Made by a program: the position numbers and the translations under genes
In this document: piece after piece, positions 20,881-31,372 of the stretch
Layout: each line of letters starts with the position of its first letter
Numbering within the stretch: the stretch's first letter is position 1
Notes under the pieces: generated by a model
Told to the model about the DNA's origin: nothing
What the model saw: the letters and a program-made list of their open reading frames with translations, nothing else
Databases searched by the model: none
Source of the DNA: a virus
Length of the DNA: 33,828 nt
Virus record (IMG/VR): IMGVR_UViG_3300034418_001924
Span: 1-33,828 of that record
Reading direction: 5' to 3' (one strand)

Positions 20881-22391
20881 TATACAATTCTCCTAACACT
20901 TCCACCACCGAATGCACTTACAATATTATTTTTAACTTCAGTTTTAATTTTATCTGAACCACCATTTTGTAATCCTGCACTATATAATAATTCATTTGCT
21001 TTAGTTATATCATTAGCTTTAATTACATTTTGAAACATTGTAGAATTTTCATCTACAGTTCCACCCCATACATTAGTAGTAAAACCTCTCCAAGGACTAG
21101 CTATTTCTTCATATGTAAGTTCATCATCATATCCAGGAAATAAACCTTTTTTCATCTTTAATAATGTTTCTTTTATATTTATTTCTGCATCAGGGTCATT
21201 TCTTATTTGACCTGCCCATTTTTGTAATTGTGTATCTGCAATGTTACCACCAAATACTGGTCCTAAATATTCTTTAACAAGTCTTTTAACCTGCGATTCT
21301 CCAGCTCTTGTAGTATCATAATCTATTGCACCAGAAGTTATAAAGTTATCCAACTCCACATCCATATTGGTTTCTAATGTAGGGTCTGATAATACTTTAA
21401 TTTGTTCTGCTGTATAACTATCTGTCCACAAACCAGTTGTTAGTTTTTGTCCTACCCAAGATACAAGTTCATCAGATGGATTTGCTATACCAGATTGTTC
21501 CATTAAATTCTTTACAGCTAATTTATCTTCTTCTATTTTACTTTCTGCATCAGCAGTTAGAGCTGAAGTAAAATCTGTAGTACCTGTCTGTGCTAATAAT
21601 AGCCAATCTCTTTCTGCTTGTGTGTGTGTTCTCCACCAATTAGTAGATTGCCATTCTGTATCTGTTACAGTTCTTCCTTCTATTGTTGCTTCTGCTAATA
21701 ACAACACCATTTCTTCATCATTTAACCAAGGTCTTATTTTTGCTTCTTTAGCTAAAGTATCAACAAAAGAAACCCAAGGACTTTGTTCTGGATTATAAAT
21801 ATTTGGTTTAGCAAGTTCTAAAGAATCACCAAATCTAATTGCCTTGTTCCATTGTTGTGAAGTAGGTGTTTTTATAGTAGCTTCAACACCAGGAAATTCT
21901 ACTGGCCCAAATATATTTTTTAAATCATCTAAACTTGTGTCATAGTATATTGGCGTACCTGTTCCTGGAATAAAATAAACAATATAATAATTACCATCTA
22001 CATTCCAATACTCTGCTCCTGTAGGTATTGGCATATCTCTTTTAGTTATTGGATTGTATACAGTACCATCTTCATTTTTAATAACTACTTCACCATCTGG
22101 TCCTACATTTGAATAATCTTTTTTGTCATAATCAGTATTACCTATACCGACTACACTTTCTCTCTGGTCCATAGGAGTAGAAGCATCTTCACCACCATAA
22201 TCTCCTGGATAATCTGGTGTTAAGGGCTCTTGTTGACTAGCTCCTTTATAACCTTCTCTACCTGGTATTTCACCAGCAATCAGTCTATCATATTCTGATT
22301 TAGTAAAACCAGCAGCTTTATCTGCTTCTGTAAAAGTTGTATTAGCTGTTGTTCTAGCTCCATTAGGTCCATAAACTACTACTTGTGCCAT
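20880..22391 (-). CDS. Putative internal virion protein (503 aa)
   Basis: Unrecognised as an enzyme. Residues 1-120 are Gly/Asp/Pro-rich and probably flexible. Residues 200-330 contain W-L-N-D-E-E-M-V-L-L-L-A-E-A and a Trp-rich T-N-W-W-R-T-H-T-Q-A-E-R-D-W segment, then a helical repeat-like stretch. The C-terminus (F-G-G-G-S-V-R-R-I-V) is small and basic. The layout and its place between the 814- and 286-residue proteins suggest a core or ejected protein. Confidence 0.5.
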   Translation of the reverse strand: MAQVVVYGPNGARTTANTTFTEADKAAGFTKSEYDRLIAGEIPGREGYKGASQQEPLTPDYPGDYGGEDASTPMDQRESVVGIGNTDYDKKDYSNVGPDGEVVIKNEDGTVYNPITKRDMPIPTGAEYWNVDGNYYIVYFIPGTGTPIYYDTSLDDLKNIFGPVEFPGVEATIKTPTSQQWNKAIRFGDSLELAKPNIYNPEQSPWVSFVDTLAKEAKIRPWLNDEEMVLLLAEATIEGRTVTDTEWQSTNWWRTHTQAERDWLLLAQTGTTDFTSALTADAESKIEEDKLAVKNLMEQSGIANPSDELVSWVGQKLTTGLWTDSYTAEQIKVLSDPTLETNMDVELDNFITSGAIDYDTTRAGESQVKRLVKEYLGPVFGGNIADTQLQKWAGQIRNDPDAEINIKETLLKMKKGLFPGYDDELTYEEIASPWRGFTTNVWGGTVDENSTMFQNVIKANDITKANELLYSAGLQNGGSDKIKTEVKNNIVSAFGGGSVRRIV

Positions 22392-22392
22392 A

Positions 22393-24837
22393 TTATCTCA
22401 TCATACTTTCTGATAAACTTGTAAACATATTTGCATAAATATCGTGTAAATTTTGTTTCTCTTTACTATCATACTCTACTTTTTCTGGTTTATCAGCACT
22501 ATTACTAGGAACTACTTGTATTGGATTTCTTTGAAAATTACTTAATTCACTAGCCGTTATAGGATATGCTGCTTGTGCATTAGATATATTTGTCATTAAG
22601 TTTGTCATAATAGAATTTATATTATCTCTTTCTGGTGTAGATTCTACAGGTGGTTGATAATATTTAGAAGCAGGAACAGTACCAAATCCTGGTAATTCCA
22701 TAGTTGGAGTTGTTGCTTCTATTTCTTGAAACTCCTCTATTACAGGATTTATTGCATAGGATGTAGGTTGTAGTTTGTCAATTATATCTAAACCTTTAAT
22801 TATTCTATCTGTATTAGGAGTATATTCTACTTTCTCTACAGGAGTAAATGGAATATTTAATGATGACAAAAACCCATTATATAAATCTATTCCAAAGTTT
22901 TGTACTACTTTAGGTAACTCATCTACTTCACCAGCAGCCAATAAAGCTGCACCAACAACTAATACTGTTGTTTCCCAAAAGTCTATAGCTTGACCTACAC
23001 CAGGTATAGGTATTTGTCCTGCTGCTTGTCCACCAACTTTTGCTAATTTTTCTGTGATTTCTTTTTTAACTACATTGTCTATATTTAGATTATCTACTAA
23101 TTCTATTGCATCATCTATAACAGAAGGTTGTACTACATCATCTACAACTGTTGTAGGTGCAATAACTAACTCATCTATTTTATTTACTTTGCTTTGATTA
23201 TTTAAAAACTCTACTTCTGTTGCATCTTCAATATTTAATTTACTTCCTATACCTAAATCATCATTAGGGTCTATTAAAACAACTTCTCTCCAATCACCTT
23301 TTAATTCTACAAATCCTTCTATACCTGATTTTCTAAATCCTTCTGCTATGGTTCCATCATCTAAACCTAATTGTTTTAATTCATTAATTAAACTATTTAC
23401 ATTTTGTGTTTTTGGATTTTTTATATCTGATAATGATATACCAGTTTCTTTAGCAAATATATTCCAATCTACTTTATCAATTTGATTTCCTAAAAAGCCA
23501 TCAGGTTGTGTAATTAAAAGATTATTAGTATTTACTTGTACTTTATAATAATTACTAACAGGATTGTCTTGAATTTTAATACCCATAGTTTTAGCAGATA
23601 CATCACCAACTGGTTCTCCATAAAAACCAGGAATAAATTTTTCAGTATCACTTCCTAAATTAGGATTATATCTAATGTCATTAGCTGATACTTGTGTACC
23701 TTGATGCTTAATATAAAATTCTACATTTCCATCTGCTGAATTTAAAGTAGTATCAAATGTAGAAAGTTTATCATCTACTACATTTGTAGGTGTGTCTGGT
23801 ATATTTACACCTGCATCTGATATAGCAGTAAAGTTTATGTTTTCTCCAGACTTTTCTAAACCCTCTACTAAATAAACATAATCTGGTGGTCCAAATGCAG
23901 TAATTTCATTAAGTGTCATACCTGTTATATTTTTTTCACGAAATGCACCAGAGTGTTGCCAGTTTTTCCAAATTTTATAACCTGGGTCTTTTAATTTAGA
24001 ATTATCAACACCATCTTTTAAATCAGGTATAAATGATTTTTTATCATTAATAAGATTATCATTCCCTTTAGCTACATCATATAGAAACTGTCTTAATTTT
24101 CTTTTATCTTTTATATCTAAATTTTGTCCTGTAATCTTTTCTATTTCATCAATAAATGTATTTAATACTGGGTCTGCACTTGTTGTTATTTGTGGACCTG
24201 TAGTTGATATACCTATAGCTTCTGCTCTTGATAGTGATGTATCTACAAAAGGTAATACCTCATTTATTTTTCTTGCCATAATATCATCTACTTGTTCTGC
24301 AACAAACGCATCATTAGCATTTCTTAATTTTTCTATAGTTTCTCTTTGTATACCTTCTATTTCATCTATCACTTCTGCACCAGCTACATTTGTAGGTGTG
24401 TCTATACCTTCTGGAGTATTTGGTATTGTAATATCATTTTCTAATGTAGTTGGCAAGGTAGTTTCTACTGGAAATGTATCATAGTACTCTAATAAAACAC
24501 CTTTCATACCTTTACCTTCTTTTAATATTTTATTAAAGTTTTCTAATGCTTGTACATCTCCACCTTTGCCTTTAGCGTTGAATGAATAATCTATAATAAC
24601 TTCACCATCTGGAAAGACCCTTTGCACATTAACTATTGTGTTATCTAAAGTTTTATTTATATCAACTATTTCTGAACCAGATATACCTGTTTTTGTTGGT
24701 ATGTCATCAGGAAATTCTAAAACAAATTCATATTTAACTCCACCAACATCTTCAACATAAAGTACATTATTATTAATTCCAGATAATTGTTCTAATAAAA
24801 AATCTTTAACTGTTGCTATCCAATCTTTTTCAGCCAT
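22393..24837 (-). CDS. Large putative internal virion protein with possible ADP-ribosyltransferase-like segment (814 aa)
   Basis: Helical and low-complexity parts flank residues 371-530, which resemble phage/plasmid ADP-ribosyltransferase-type domains: F-Y-I-K-H-Q-G-T at 374-381 (compare HGT), G-F-Y-G at 404-407 followed by a helix with A415, Y-K-V-Q-V-N-T-N-N-L-L at 431-441, and G-I-E-G-F-V-E ... R-E-V-V-L-I-D-P at 505-524 (compare the GYDGV ... EVVVFDP ending). Residues 612-635 are hydrophobic (T-T-V-L-V-V-G-A-A-L-L-A-A-G). Overlaps the lysozyme-like gene by 8 nt. If real, it may be delivered with the DNA, like T4 Alt. Domain call tentative; a purely structural role is the alternative. Confidence 0.45.
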   Translation of the reverse strand: MAEKDWIATVKDFLLEQLSGINNNVLYVEDVGGVKYEFVLEFPDDIPTKTGISGSEIVDINKTLDNTIVNVQRVFPDGEVIIDYSFNAKGKGGDVQALENFNKILKEGKGMKGVLLEYYDTFPVETTLPTTLENDITIPNTPEGIDTPTNVAGAEVIDEIEGIQRETIEKLRNANDAFVAEQVDDIMARKINEVLPFVDTSLSRAEAIGISTTGPQITTSADPVLNTFIDEIEKITGQNLDIKDKRKLRQFLYDVAKGNDNLINDKKSFIPDLKDGVDNSKLKDPGYKIWKNWQHSGAFREKNITGMTLNEITAFGPPDYVYLVEGLEKSGENINFTAISDAGVNIPDTPTNVVDDKLSTFDTTLNSADGNVEFYIKHQGTQVSANDIRYNPNLGSDTEKFIPGFYGEPVGDVSAKTMGIKIQDNPVSNYYKVQVNTNNLLITQPDGFLGNQIDKVDWNIFAKETGISLSDIKNPKTQNVNSLINELKQLGLDDGTIAEGFRKSGIEGFVELKGDWREVVLIDPNDDLGIGSKLNIEDATEVEFLNNQSKVNKIDELVIAPTTVVDDVVQPSVIDDAIELVDNLNIDNVVKKEITEKLAKVGGQAAGQIPIPGVGQAIDFWETTVLVVGAALLAAGEVDELPKVVQNFGIDLYNGFLSSLNIPFTPVEKVEYTPNTDRIIKGLDIIDKLQPTSYAINPVIEEFQEIEATTPTMELPGFGTVPASKYYQPPVESTPERDNINSIMTNLMTNISNAQAAYPITASELSNFQRNPIQVVPSNSADKPEKVEYDSKEKQNLHDIYANMFTSLSESMMR

Positions 24838-25402
24838 TGTTATTAGTTATACCTTTTATTTCACTATCTTTAAATTTAAATAATTCTTTCATCTCTTTTG
24901 CTTTAATCTGCATATAAGAATCAACATATGCACCTACTGCATTTATAACGCTTTCGTTATCTCTATCTTCTATTCTATCTCCATTAACAAAAGGTACTAC
25001 ATAATCTTTATAAGCATTCCATTTAGTTAATGGGTCACCACCAGTATCAAATGCTTCTGGATATTTTGTTAATCTATCTATATAATGTGCAACAAATTGT
25101 GATGCAAACTTTTCGTTATTATTTATTAGATTTGTAAATTCTTTTCTTGTATATTTTTTTCCTATTTTTTTAAAAAAGGTTTGTATAGTTGGGTCAGCTA
25201 TACCTTTATCATCATAAAAACTAGCTACATTAACTTGATAAACACCATAATCTTTTGTGCCATTTTTATTTTCACCTATAGTATCGCCAGATAATCCTGA
25301 CTCAAAAGATGCTGTCATTATAAGCAAAGGTATTAAAGCATCTTCAACACCAAAACCTTGTAAGTATTCTACTAAATCTTTAACGCTAACAGGAAATGGC
25401 AT
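24830..25402 (-). CDS. Virion-associated lysozyme/transglycosylase-like protein (190 aa)
   Basis: M-T-A-S-F-E-S-G-L-S at 29-38 places a candidate catalytic glutamate at E34. It is followed by T-K-D-Y-G-V-Y-Q-V-N at 49-58, the usual second motif of lysozyme-like and lytic transglycosylase folds. It cuts the glycan strand so the ejection apparatus can cross the wall. The C-terminal third is Lys-rich. It overlaps neighbours at both ends within the internal-protein block, which supports a particle component over a lysis enzyme. Confidence 0.7.
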   Translation of the reverse strand: MPFPVSVKDLVEYLQGFGVEDALIPLLIMTASFESGLSGDTIGENKNGTKDYGVYQVNVASFYDDKGIADPTIQTFFKKIGKKYTRKEFTNLINNNEKFASQFVAHYIDRLTKYPEAFDTGGDPLTKWNAYKDYVVPFVNGDRIEDRDNESVINAVGAYVDSYMQIKAKEMKELFKFKDSEIKGITNNNG

Positions 25403-26373
25403 TATCCACCTAATGCTTTAAGTCGCATAATAGATTGTGCTATATTTCCAACATTCATTCTTGATATTCCTACATTTTCCTGTCTTTGAATAACACCTGC
25501 AAAATCTGTTTTGATTTGTTCTTGTAGTGAAGATACTGCATCTACTGCTTCTGGCATTGGTTCTACTGAAACTTGTTTTGTAACTTTTTGTATAGGTTTT
25601 TCTGTACCTGGTTCTACACTTGGTGTTCTTTTTTCTGTGACTGTAATTTTAGGTCCTTCTACAGCCATACGAGCTACAGTTTCATCTACACGAAATTCTT
25701 TTTCTTCTAAAGATTCAAGTATTTTTTCATAAAAATTTCTTTCTTTATTAGAAGCAGTTAAACCCAATGAATTAAATATTGCATCTACTTTTTGTAATCT
25801 AGTTACCTTTGGTGATGGCTTATATATTTTTGGTTCATATACAGGAGTAAATGGATTTTGTAACTGTATGTCTATAGCAGCATCGTAACCAATGCCACCT
25901 AAAAAGTTTGATTCTCTTAAAGCATTATATAATGCTGTTCTTGTTTTATTACCAGGCCTACCATATTCAACAGAATAATCTTCTGTATTTAACCAAGGTG
26001 TTTTAACTAATCTATCTTGTAATGTTTTAATTTGATTTACTTTAAGACCATCTAGTATTGTATCTTCTGCTCCAGGATAATAAAAATTGTCTGCTGTTTC
26101 AGGAAAAAATTTATTTAGATATTCACTTATAGGTAAAAAACCACCTTTATATGGAACTGTTGCTGTATATCCAATAGGAGCTATAGCATCTAATTCTTCT
26201 TCTGATATAGTTTTTTGTGCTGCTTTTCCAGCTTCACCAACTTTGCCTAAATAATCTTCTGGCATTACATCTGTCCAGCCTCGTTTTTTGTAGAAATTAT
26301 CAAATTCTTCTTGTGTTACTTTTATTTTATCGTATTCACCTTCAGTATTTTTTTTATATATAGTTATTGTCAT
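25402..26373 (-). CDS. Unknown structural protein with peptidoglycan-binding-like segment (323 aa)
   Basis: Residues 113-155 (I-K-T-L-Q-D-R-L-V-K-T-P-W-L, then G-N-K-T-R-T-A-L-Y-N-A-L) resemble the three-helix PG_binding_1 repeat, with LQxxL, a Gly/Asn turn and TxxAL. The rest is charged and helical. Residues 240-280 are Pro/Val/Thr/Lys-rich and probably disordered. It directly precedes the lysozyme-like gene with a one-base overlap, so it may hold that enzyme to the wall. The binding segment is a weak call. Confidence 0.45.
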   Translation of the reverse strand: MTITIYKKNTEGEYDKIKVTQEEFDNFYKKRGWTDVMPEDYLGKVGEAGKAAQKTISEEELDAIAPIGYTATVPYKGGFLPISEYLNKFFPETADNFYYPGAEDTILDGLKVNQIKTLQDRLVKTPWLNTEDYSVEYGRPGNKTRTALYNALRESNFLGGIGYDAAIDIQLQNPFTPVYEPKIYKPSPKVTRLQKVDAIFNSLGLTASNKERNFYEKILESLEEKEFRVDETVARMAVEGPKITVTEKRTPSVEPGTEKPIQKVTKQVSVEPMPEAVDAVSSLQEQIKTDFAGVIQRQENVGISRMNVGNIAQSIMRLKALGG

Positions 26374-29300
26374 TTATTCTGTATCCTCTACTATTTTTAA
26401 TTCTACATAACCTAAAAGTTTTTCTTTAAATAAAGCACCAAATTCTGGATATTGTGTAGCAATTTGTTGACCCCAGTTTAGCAGTCTATCTCTACCTACT
26501 TGTGTTTTTTTATTTGTAGCTAAGTAACTTAATAAGTCAACTTCTTCTTTGTATATTTTTTTACCTTCTTGTGTTGTTTTAATTAATCGTTCATCATTCT
26601 TAATATCTTCTAGTGAATCTATTAATCCTTTATTATTTTCATCTCCATAAAAGAATAAGTTTAAACCTTTACCAGTTTCAGAGTTTTCTATTAACCAAGG
26701 GTCATTAGCTGCTTCTTTTAATTCTAAAAATATTTCATACTGTGATATATCGCCTTCATATGTAGCCATATTTCTTTTTCCTAAACCATAAGGAAATACT
26801 TGTAATAATTCTGCTTGTATTTCTGCTCTTGCTGCAATAGCATCTGCATCATTCCTATCTTTAAATGGTGCAGTTTTATAATTAAATATCATTTTAAAAG
26901 CTGTTTCTTGTGCTCTTTCTTGAAGTTGTTGTATTGTATAGTTTTTTCTTTCTCCATCTTCTATTTGGTTATAAAAAGTGTTAATATCCAACATATCGTA
27001 TTCTTCTACAACAGGTGCAAAATATGGAAAAATGTTTTTATATTTATCTGCGTGTTCTGGCCATTCTCTTTCCCATCTAACTTCACCCTTTGTAGAAGGT
27101 AGCTTTCTTCCTTTGGTTGTTGTTTTACCTTGTACTAAATATGCTGCTGTATATATAGCATCATAGCTATCAGGGCTACCACCAATTAAACTAGCTATTA
27201 ACTGATAAGCTAGATATTCTTCACCTGGTTCAACAGCATCTAATGCTTGGGCAAATAATGCTGTAATAACAACACTTGTGAAATAATCATCATCATATTT
27301 TCCAAATGATAAATCTTCTGGAAGATATGTTTTAAATATATCTTCTACTAAAGCACCATCAAAAAATTCAGGAGATTCTAACTTATAAGCAACTTGTTCT
27401 CTAGGTGCAGATGGTTGATAGAATTTAGCTAAAGAATTAAATAAGGTTAATCTTTTAGCTAAAGCTACTGTATCTTTTTCAAATTGTATTCTTCCTTCTT
27501 TAGTTCTAGGGTCATAATCTACTTCACCTTTATACCAAGAAACAGTAAGTATTTTAGAAGCATCAGCTAAATTATCATACCATTGGTTTTTATCTAACAA
27601 ACCTTTTGTCATTGCATTTATTGCATTTCTTAAATAAGTAGGAAGTTGACCACCTATTTGTTGTTCTATACTTGAACCACCTAAACCATAAGGAAATAAC
27701 ACATCTTCAATATCTTGCCATTCATTTGATTCTGGAAAATAACTATCTGCTACTTTCACAGACAACTGTATAACAGGTCCAAATCCAGGAAGTAAACTTG
27801 AAGTAAATAGGTTAACTCCAGCTAATGGTGCTGTTTGTCTTAAATCAATATCTTCTGGTAATTCTATACCAAATAATTCTTCCATAGAATCTGTTGCTGG
27901 TGCTACATAAAACAATTCATCAGTTGTTGGGTCTTTCCACAACATACCATTCTGTACTCCAGTAGTTGTAGACATTTGTATTTTTCTTAAACCTGCTGGA
28001 TTTTTTGCAAATAATCTTGGATAGTTTAATGCAACTTCTTTCCAAGGCTCTAAGAATGGAAATATTAATCTCATTGACTCTGCATAAAATCCTTTTTCAG
28101 TTAGGTTATATAACAATCTATTGTGTGCTTCTAATGCAAATGCTTTTGATGCTTCATCAATTTCTTCAATACTTAACTTAGCTAATGGATTAGCTTTAAC
28201 TGCTTCAGCAACAGAACCATATTTTTCTATAGCTGCTTTCTCTGCTGCTTCAAATGTTTCTTTTACACCTTTAGGCAACTTACCCTCATTAGCTAATTTT
28301 CTAAAATGTATTAATGCTTTTTCATCAGCAAAAGGCATTAACTGACCAACATTCATCCATTTATATTGTGCATAAGTTGGTATTCTGTTTAATGCTGCAT
28401 CTGGTGCTTCTCCCAACCAATACCATAGATATTGAGAACCTTTAGCTAAATAATCTTTTTTAGCTGGATTAATAACCCAGTCAGGTGTTGGTAATACTTC
28501 AGGACCAACAGAATATTTTGTATTTAAAAATTCTTTTATTTTTTTCTGATTAGTTCCACTAAATCTATTTATGTTATTTAAAGGAATAATATCACCATCA
28601 GGTGTAAGTATTCTTCTATCTCTAATCATTAAAAGTAAATCCTCATCACCTTTAGTTAAATCCATTATCCATCTTCTGTAATCATCAACATATTTATTTG
28701 CATCATTAAAGTTTGAATATGGATTTATTTTTCTACCTGCTTCATCATATTTAAGATTGTTTAAATCATTTCTAATACTCTTTAAATCACCACTCCAAAA
28801 ACTTTCTTTTGTTCTTGTTAAATCTGTTCCTTCTAATATTTCATCGGCAACTGATTTTGCTAAGTCACTATCTAAAGGCCACTTCAAATTTATTTGCCAC
28901 GAATCTATATATTGTTTTTGTGTCATTTTATTTTTTAATGTAGGATTCCAAGCTGTTTTAACAAAGTCAACTTGTTTACCTTTATCAAATACTGCTGTTG
29001 CTCTCCTTGCAACTATTTTTTCAGCTCCTGCTCCATATGATGCACTCATAGGACCAAGACCTTTTTGAAATGGTGTTCCTGCTAAATCGTAAGAAAAATT
29101 ACCCCAAGCCCACATAGCTGTAGGACTATCTATCCAGTTGTCTAACCCTTCTAATCCCATTCTGAATTGTGATTCTGCAAATATTCTAAGTGGCCAAGCA
29201 ACTCTAGTTACCAACTGTGCTCCTGTCCATATTTTTTGATATGGCCATAAAATATCATCTATAGCATCAAACATAACGCCTGGCACAAATTCTTTAAAGA

Positions 29301-31371
29301 AATCTAATCCTCTAACAGTTGGTCCTAATATATTATCAATAGGAGTTTGCACTCCTTCAGGCAAAGCTCTAATTGCTTCATCTACTAAGTTATACATTTT
29401 GGTTTCTTTAATTGGCAATGTAGCCCACTTATTAATTTTGCTTAACATTCTTCTTATGTCTTGTGGATTACCTAATGACCATACTTCGTCCATATGTTGT
29501 CCTAAATCAAATGGAGTTGGTAATGGTACGCGAGTTCCATCAGCTAAAGCTGTTGTTCTTTGTCCTTGAAATGTAGCTTCCATAGGACTAGAAAATTGTC
29601 CACCTATTCTTTGTTCTAATTGAGCCCAATAAGATTTATTAAGTATTTCTCCGTTTGGCAATACTCCTGCTTGTTCATCTATAGTTTTCTTAAAAGTATC
29701 TATAGCAGATTTACTAAATCCTTCTTTTTTCATTACTTCAATTACTTGTAGTTTTGTGTCGTTATATAATATTTTTCTTTGTAAAGAAGTGTTTTGTATT
29801 ACAGATGCTTCAGCAAATCTTTCAGCTAATTTATTAGCAATAGGTGATGGAACTTTCATTTCTGTTAACCAACGCAAATAATTGTCTACACCACCATTTA
29901 CATCTTTAAATAACGAATCTCGTGAAGGTGTCCATTCTCCAAATTTTGGATAGGCTTTTTGTTTTCCTTTAAGTGCTTTAACTAAATTTTTATTGTAACC
30001 AATACTATTTACTGTTCTTGTAATTTTAGGTAAACCTATGCTCTGATTTTTAATGACAAAATCTGTTACAACATTTTTAACTGCATCTACATTGTTAGCT
30101 TTTGTAAGTTTTAAAGCCATATCAGCATCTTTAGTAGCTTTAAATATTGCTTGAAAATCGTTACTATTAGCTAGTGCTTCTAAATGTTTTTGTGATTTAG
30201 GACTATCTACAAAAGATTGTATTATTCCAGGTATCTTTTCAAAATCACCTTTAGTAAATGCTCTTTCTATATCTGCCATAATAGATTTTCCATATTTAAC
30301 TGCTTTAACCGATTTGCCTATAAGTAACGCAGGGTCTAATGCTAAAGCATTATAAAAATCTATTACACCTGATACACCTCCATATAATACACTATTAGGG
30401 TCTACTCCAACAACATCTTCTATGTATCTTCCTATTGTTATATTTCTTCCTCTGTATTTTTGTGATTCTTGTTCTGCTAATGCTTTTGCAACTATAGGAC
30501 CTTGTGGTATAATACCTTCACCCATACTTTTCCATACATCTCCTATACTTTGACCATCATCAACTGCTGCTTTTGCTTCTCCTAAAATTGATGCACCAGC
30601 TTCATTCCAATTATTTCTAAATGTTTTTTGTGTTTGTTTACTATTTGGCAAAGCTCTACCACCAAGTAGTCCTGTTAAAGCTAAACCTGCACCTAATAAT
30701 CTGCCTTTATTTTCTGTTTTTTGTTGTTGTTCTCTTAACGAAGCAATATCCCACAATGTTACATTTGGGTCACCAGCTTCATACTGTTCAATTAATTTTT
30801 GTTCCTTACTAGACATAGCTTGTACTTGTGCTTGAAATGGTTTTTCAAATGATTCTGCTGTTTTAACAAATGCTCTACCAGCTCTACCCATAGTTACATT
30901 CCATAATGCTTCAAAGCCTAATATTGCAGCTCTTGCTATTCCTTTTAAAGTTCCAGTAACTGGTTCTTCTCTATATGTACCAGATTGATAGGGTTTTGTT
31001 TGAGAAGGTAATTTGTATTGTCTACCAGGAACATTGTAAATATTTCCATACATAGGATTATTTATATAGGCATTAGTTATATCATTTCCTAAAGGATTAG
31101 GGTTATATGGTTTTGATTTAGGTACTGCTTGATATTGTAATTTAAGTAATTCTTCTACTTGTTTATCAGTTAAATTTTTATTAACAGCATTAGATATTAA
31201 ACCTTTCATAGCTGTTGGATATTTAGCTGCTAATTCTTTTGCTCTTTCTACTTGTTCTGGTTGTACAGCAGCTTTTTTTTGATTATAAAGAATATTTGCC
31301 ATACGCTGTTTTTCTTTATTGCGTATGTAATCTTCACCAAATGTATATGGTGTTACGATACCATCAGACAT
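26374..31371 (-). CDS. Very large putative internal/ejection protein (1665 aa)
   Basis: The largest gene of the window. Mostly helical with a charged N-terminus, a hydrophobic segment at about 224-240 (R-L-L-G-A-G-L-A-L-T-G-L-L-G-G), many aromatic and Asn residues, and no polymerase, protease or ART motif I could find. It follows the small genes after the portal and starts the block with the lysozyme-like protein. This is consistent with a large internal virion protein such as T7 gp16 in size class, not in sequence. A tape measure is less likely because no long regular heptad pattern or tail-tube genes are seen. Confidence 0.5.
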   Translation of the reverse strand: MSDGIVTPYTFGEDYIRNKEKQRMANILYNQKKAAVQPEQVERAKELAAKYPTAMKGLISNAVNKNLTDKQVEELLKLQYQAVPKSKPYNPNPLGNDITNAYINNPMYGNIYNVPGRQYKLPSQTKPYQSGTYREEPVTGTLKGIARAAILGFEALWNVTMGRAGRAFVKTAESFEKPFQAQVQAMSSKEQKLIEQYEAGDPNVTLWDIASLREQQQKTENKGRLLGAGLALTGLLGGRALPNSKQTQKTFRNNWNEAGASILGEAKAAVDDGQSIGDVWKSMGEGIIPQGPIVAKALAEQESQKYRGRNITIGRYIEDVVGVDPNSVLYGGVSGVIDFYNALALDPALLIGKSVKAVKYGKSIMADIERAFTKGDFEKIPGIIQSFVDSPKSQKHLEALANSNDFQAIFKATKDADMALKLTKANNVDAVKNVVTDFVIKNQSIGLPKITRTVNSIGYNKNLVKALKGKQKAYPKFGEWTPSRDSLFKDVNGGVDNYLRWLTEMKVPSPIANKLAERFAEASVIQNTSLQRKILYNDTKLQVIEVMKKEGFSKSAIDTFKKTIDEQAGVLPNGEILNKSYWAQLEQRIGGQFSSPMEATFQGQRTTALADGTRVPLPTPFDLGQHMDEVWSLGNPQDIRRMLSKINKWATLPIKETKMYNLVDEAIRALPEGVQTPIDNILGPTVRGLDFFKEFVPGVMFDAIDDILWPYQKIWTGAQLVTRVAWPLRIFAESQFRMGLEGLDNWIDSPTAMWAWGNFSYDLAGTPFQKGLGPMSASYGAGAEKIVARRATAVFDKGKQVDFVKTAWNPTLKNKMTQKQYIDSWQINLKWPLDSDLAKSVADEILEGTDLTRTKESFWSGDLKSIRNDLNNLKYDEAGRKINPYSNFNDANKYVDDYRRWIMDLTKGDEDLLLMIRDRRILTPDGDIIPLNNINRFSGTNQKKIKEFLNTKYSVGPEVLPTPDWVINPAKKDYLAKGSQYLWYWLGEAPDAALNRIPTYAQYKWMNVGQLMPFADEKALIHFRKLANEGKLPKGVKETFEAAEKAAIEKYGSVAEAVKANPLAKLSIEEIDEASKAFALEAHNRLLYNLTEKGFYAESMRLIFPFLEPWKEVALNYPRLFAKNPAGLRKIQMSTTTGVQNGMLWKDPTTDELFYVAPATDSMEELFGIELPEDIDLRQTAPLAGVNLFTSSLLPGFGPVIQLSVKVADSYFPESNEWQDIEDVLFPYGLGGSSIEQQIGGQLPTYLRNAINAMTKGLLDKNQWYDNLADASKILTVSWYKGEVDYDPRTKEGRIQFEKDTVALAKRLTLFNSLAKFYQPSAPREQVAYKLESPEFFDGALVEDIFKTYLPEDLSFGKYDDDYFTSVVITALFAQALDAVEPGEEYLAYQLIASLIGGSPDSYDAIYTAAYLVQGKTTTKGRKLPSTKGEVRWEREWPEHADKYKNIFPYFAPVVEEYDMLDINTFYNQIEDGERKNYTIQQLQERAQETAFKMIFNYKTAPFKDRNDADAIAARAEIQAELLQVFPYGLGKRNMATYEGDISQYEIFLELKEAANDPWLIENSETGKGLNLFFYGDENNKGLIDSLEDIKNDERLIKTTQEGKKIYKEEVDLLSYLATNKKTQVGRDRLLNWGQQIATQYPEFGALFKEKLLGYVELKIVEDTE

Positions 31372-31372
31372 A

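Noticed and set aside
26374-31371. Tape-measure protein of a long-tailed phage
   Set aside because: No long heptad or periodic Trp/Phe repeats, no tail-tube or tail-assembly chaperone genes nearby, and it lies next to the portal.
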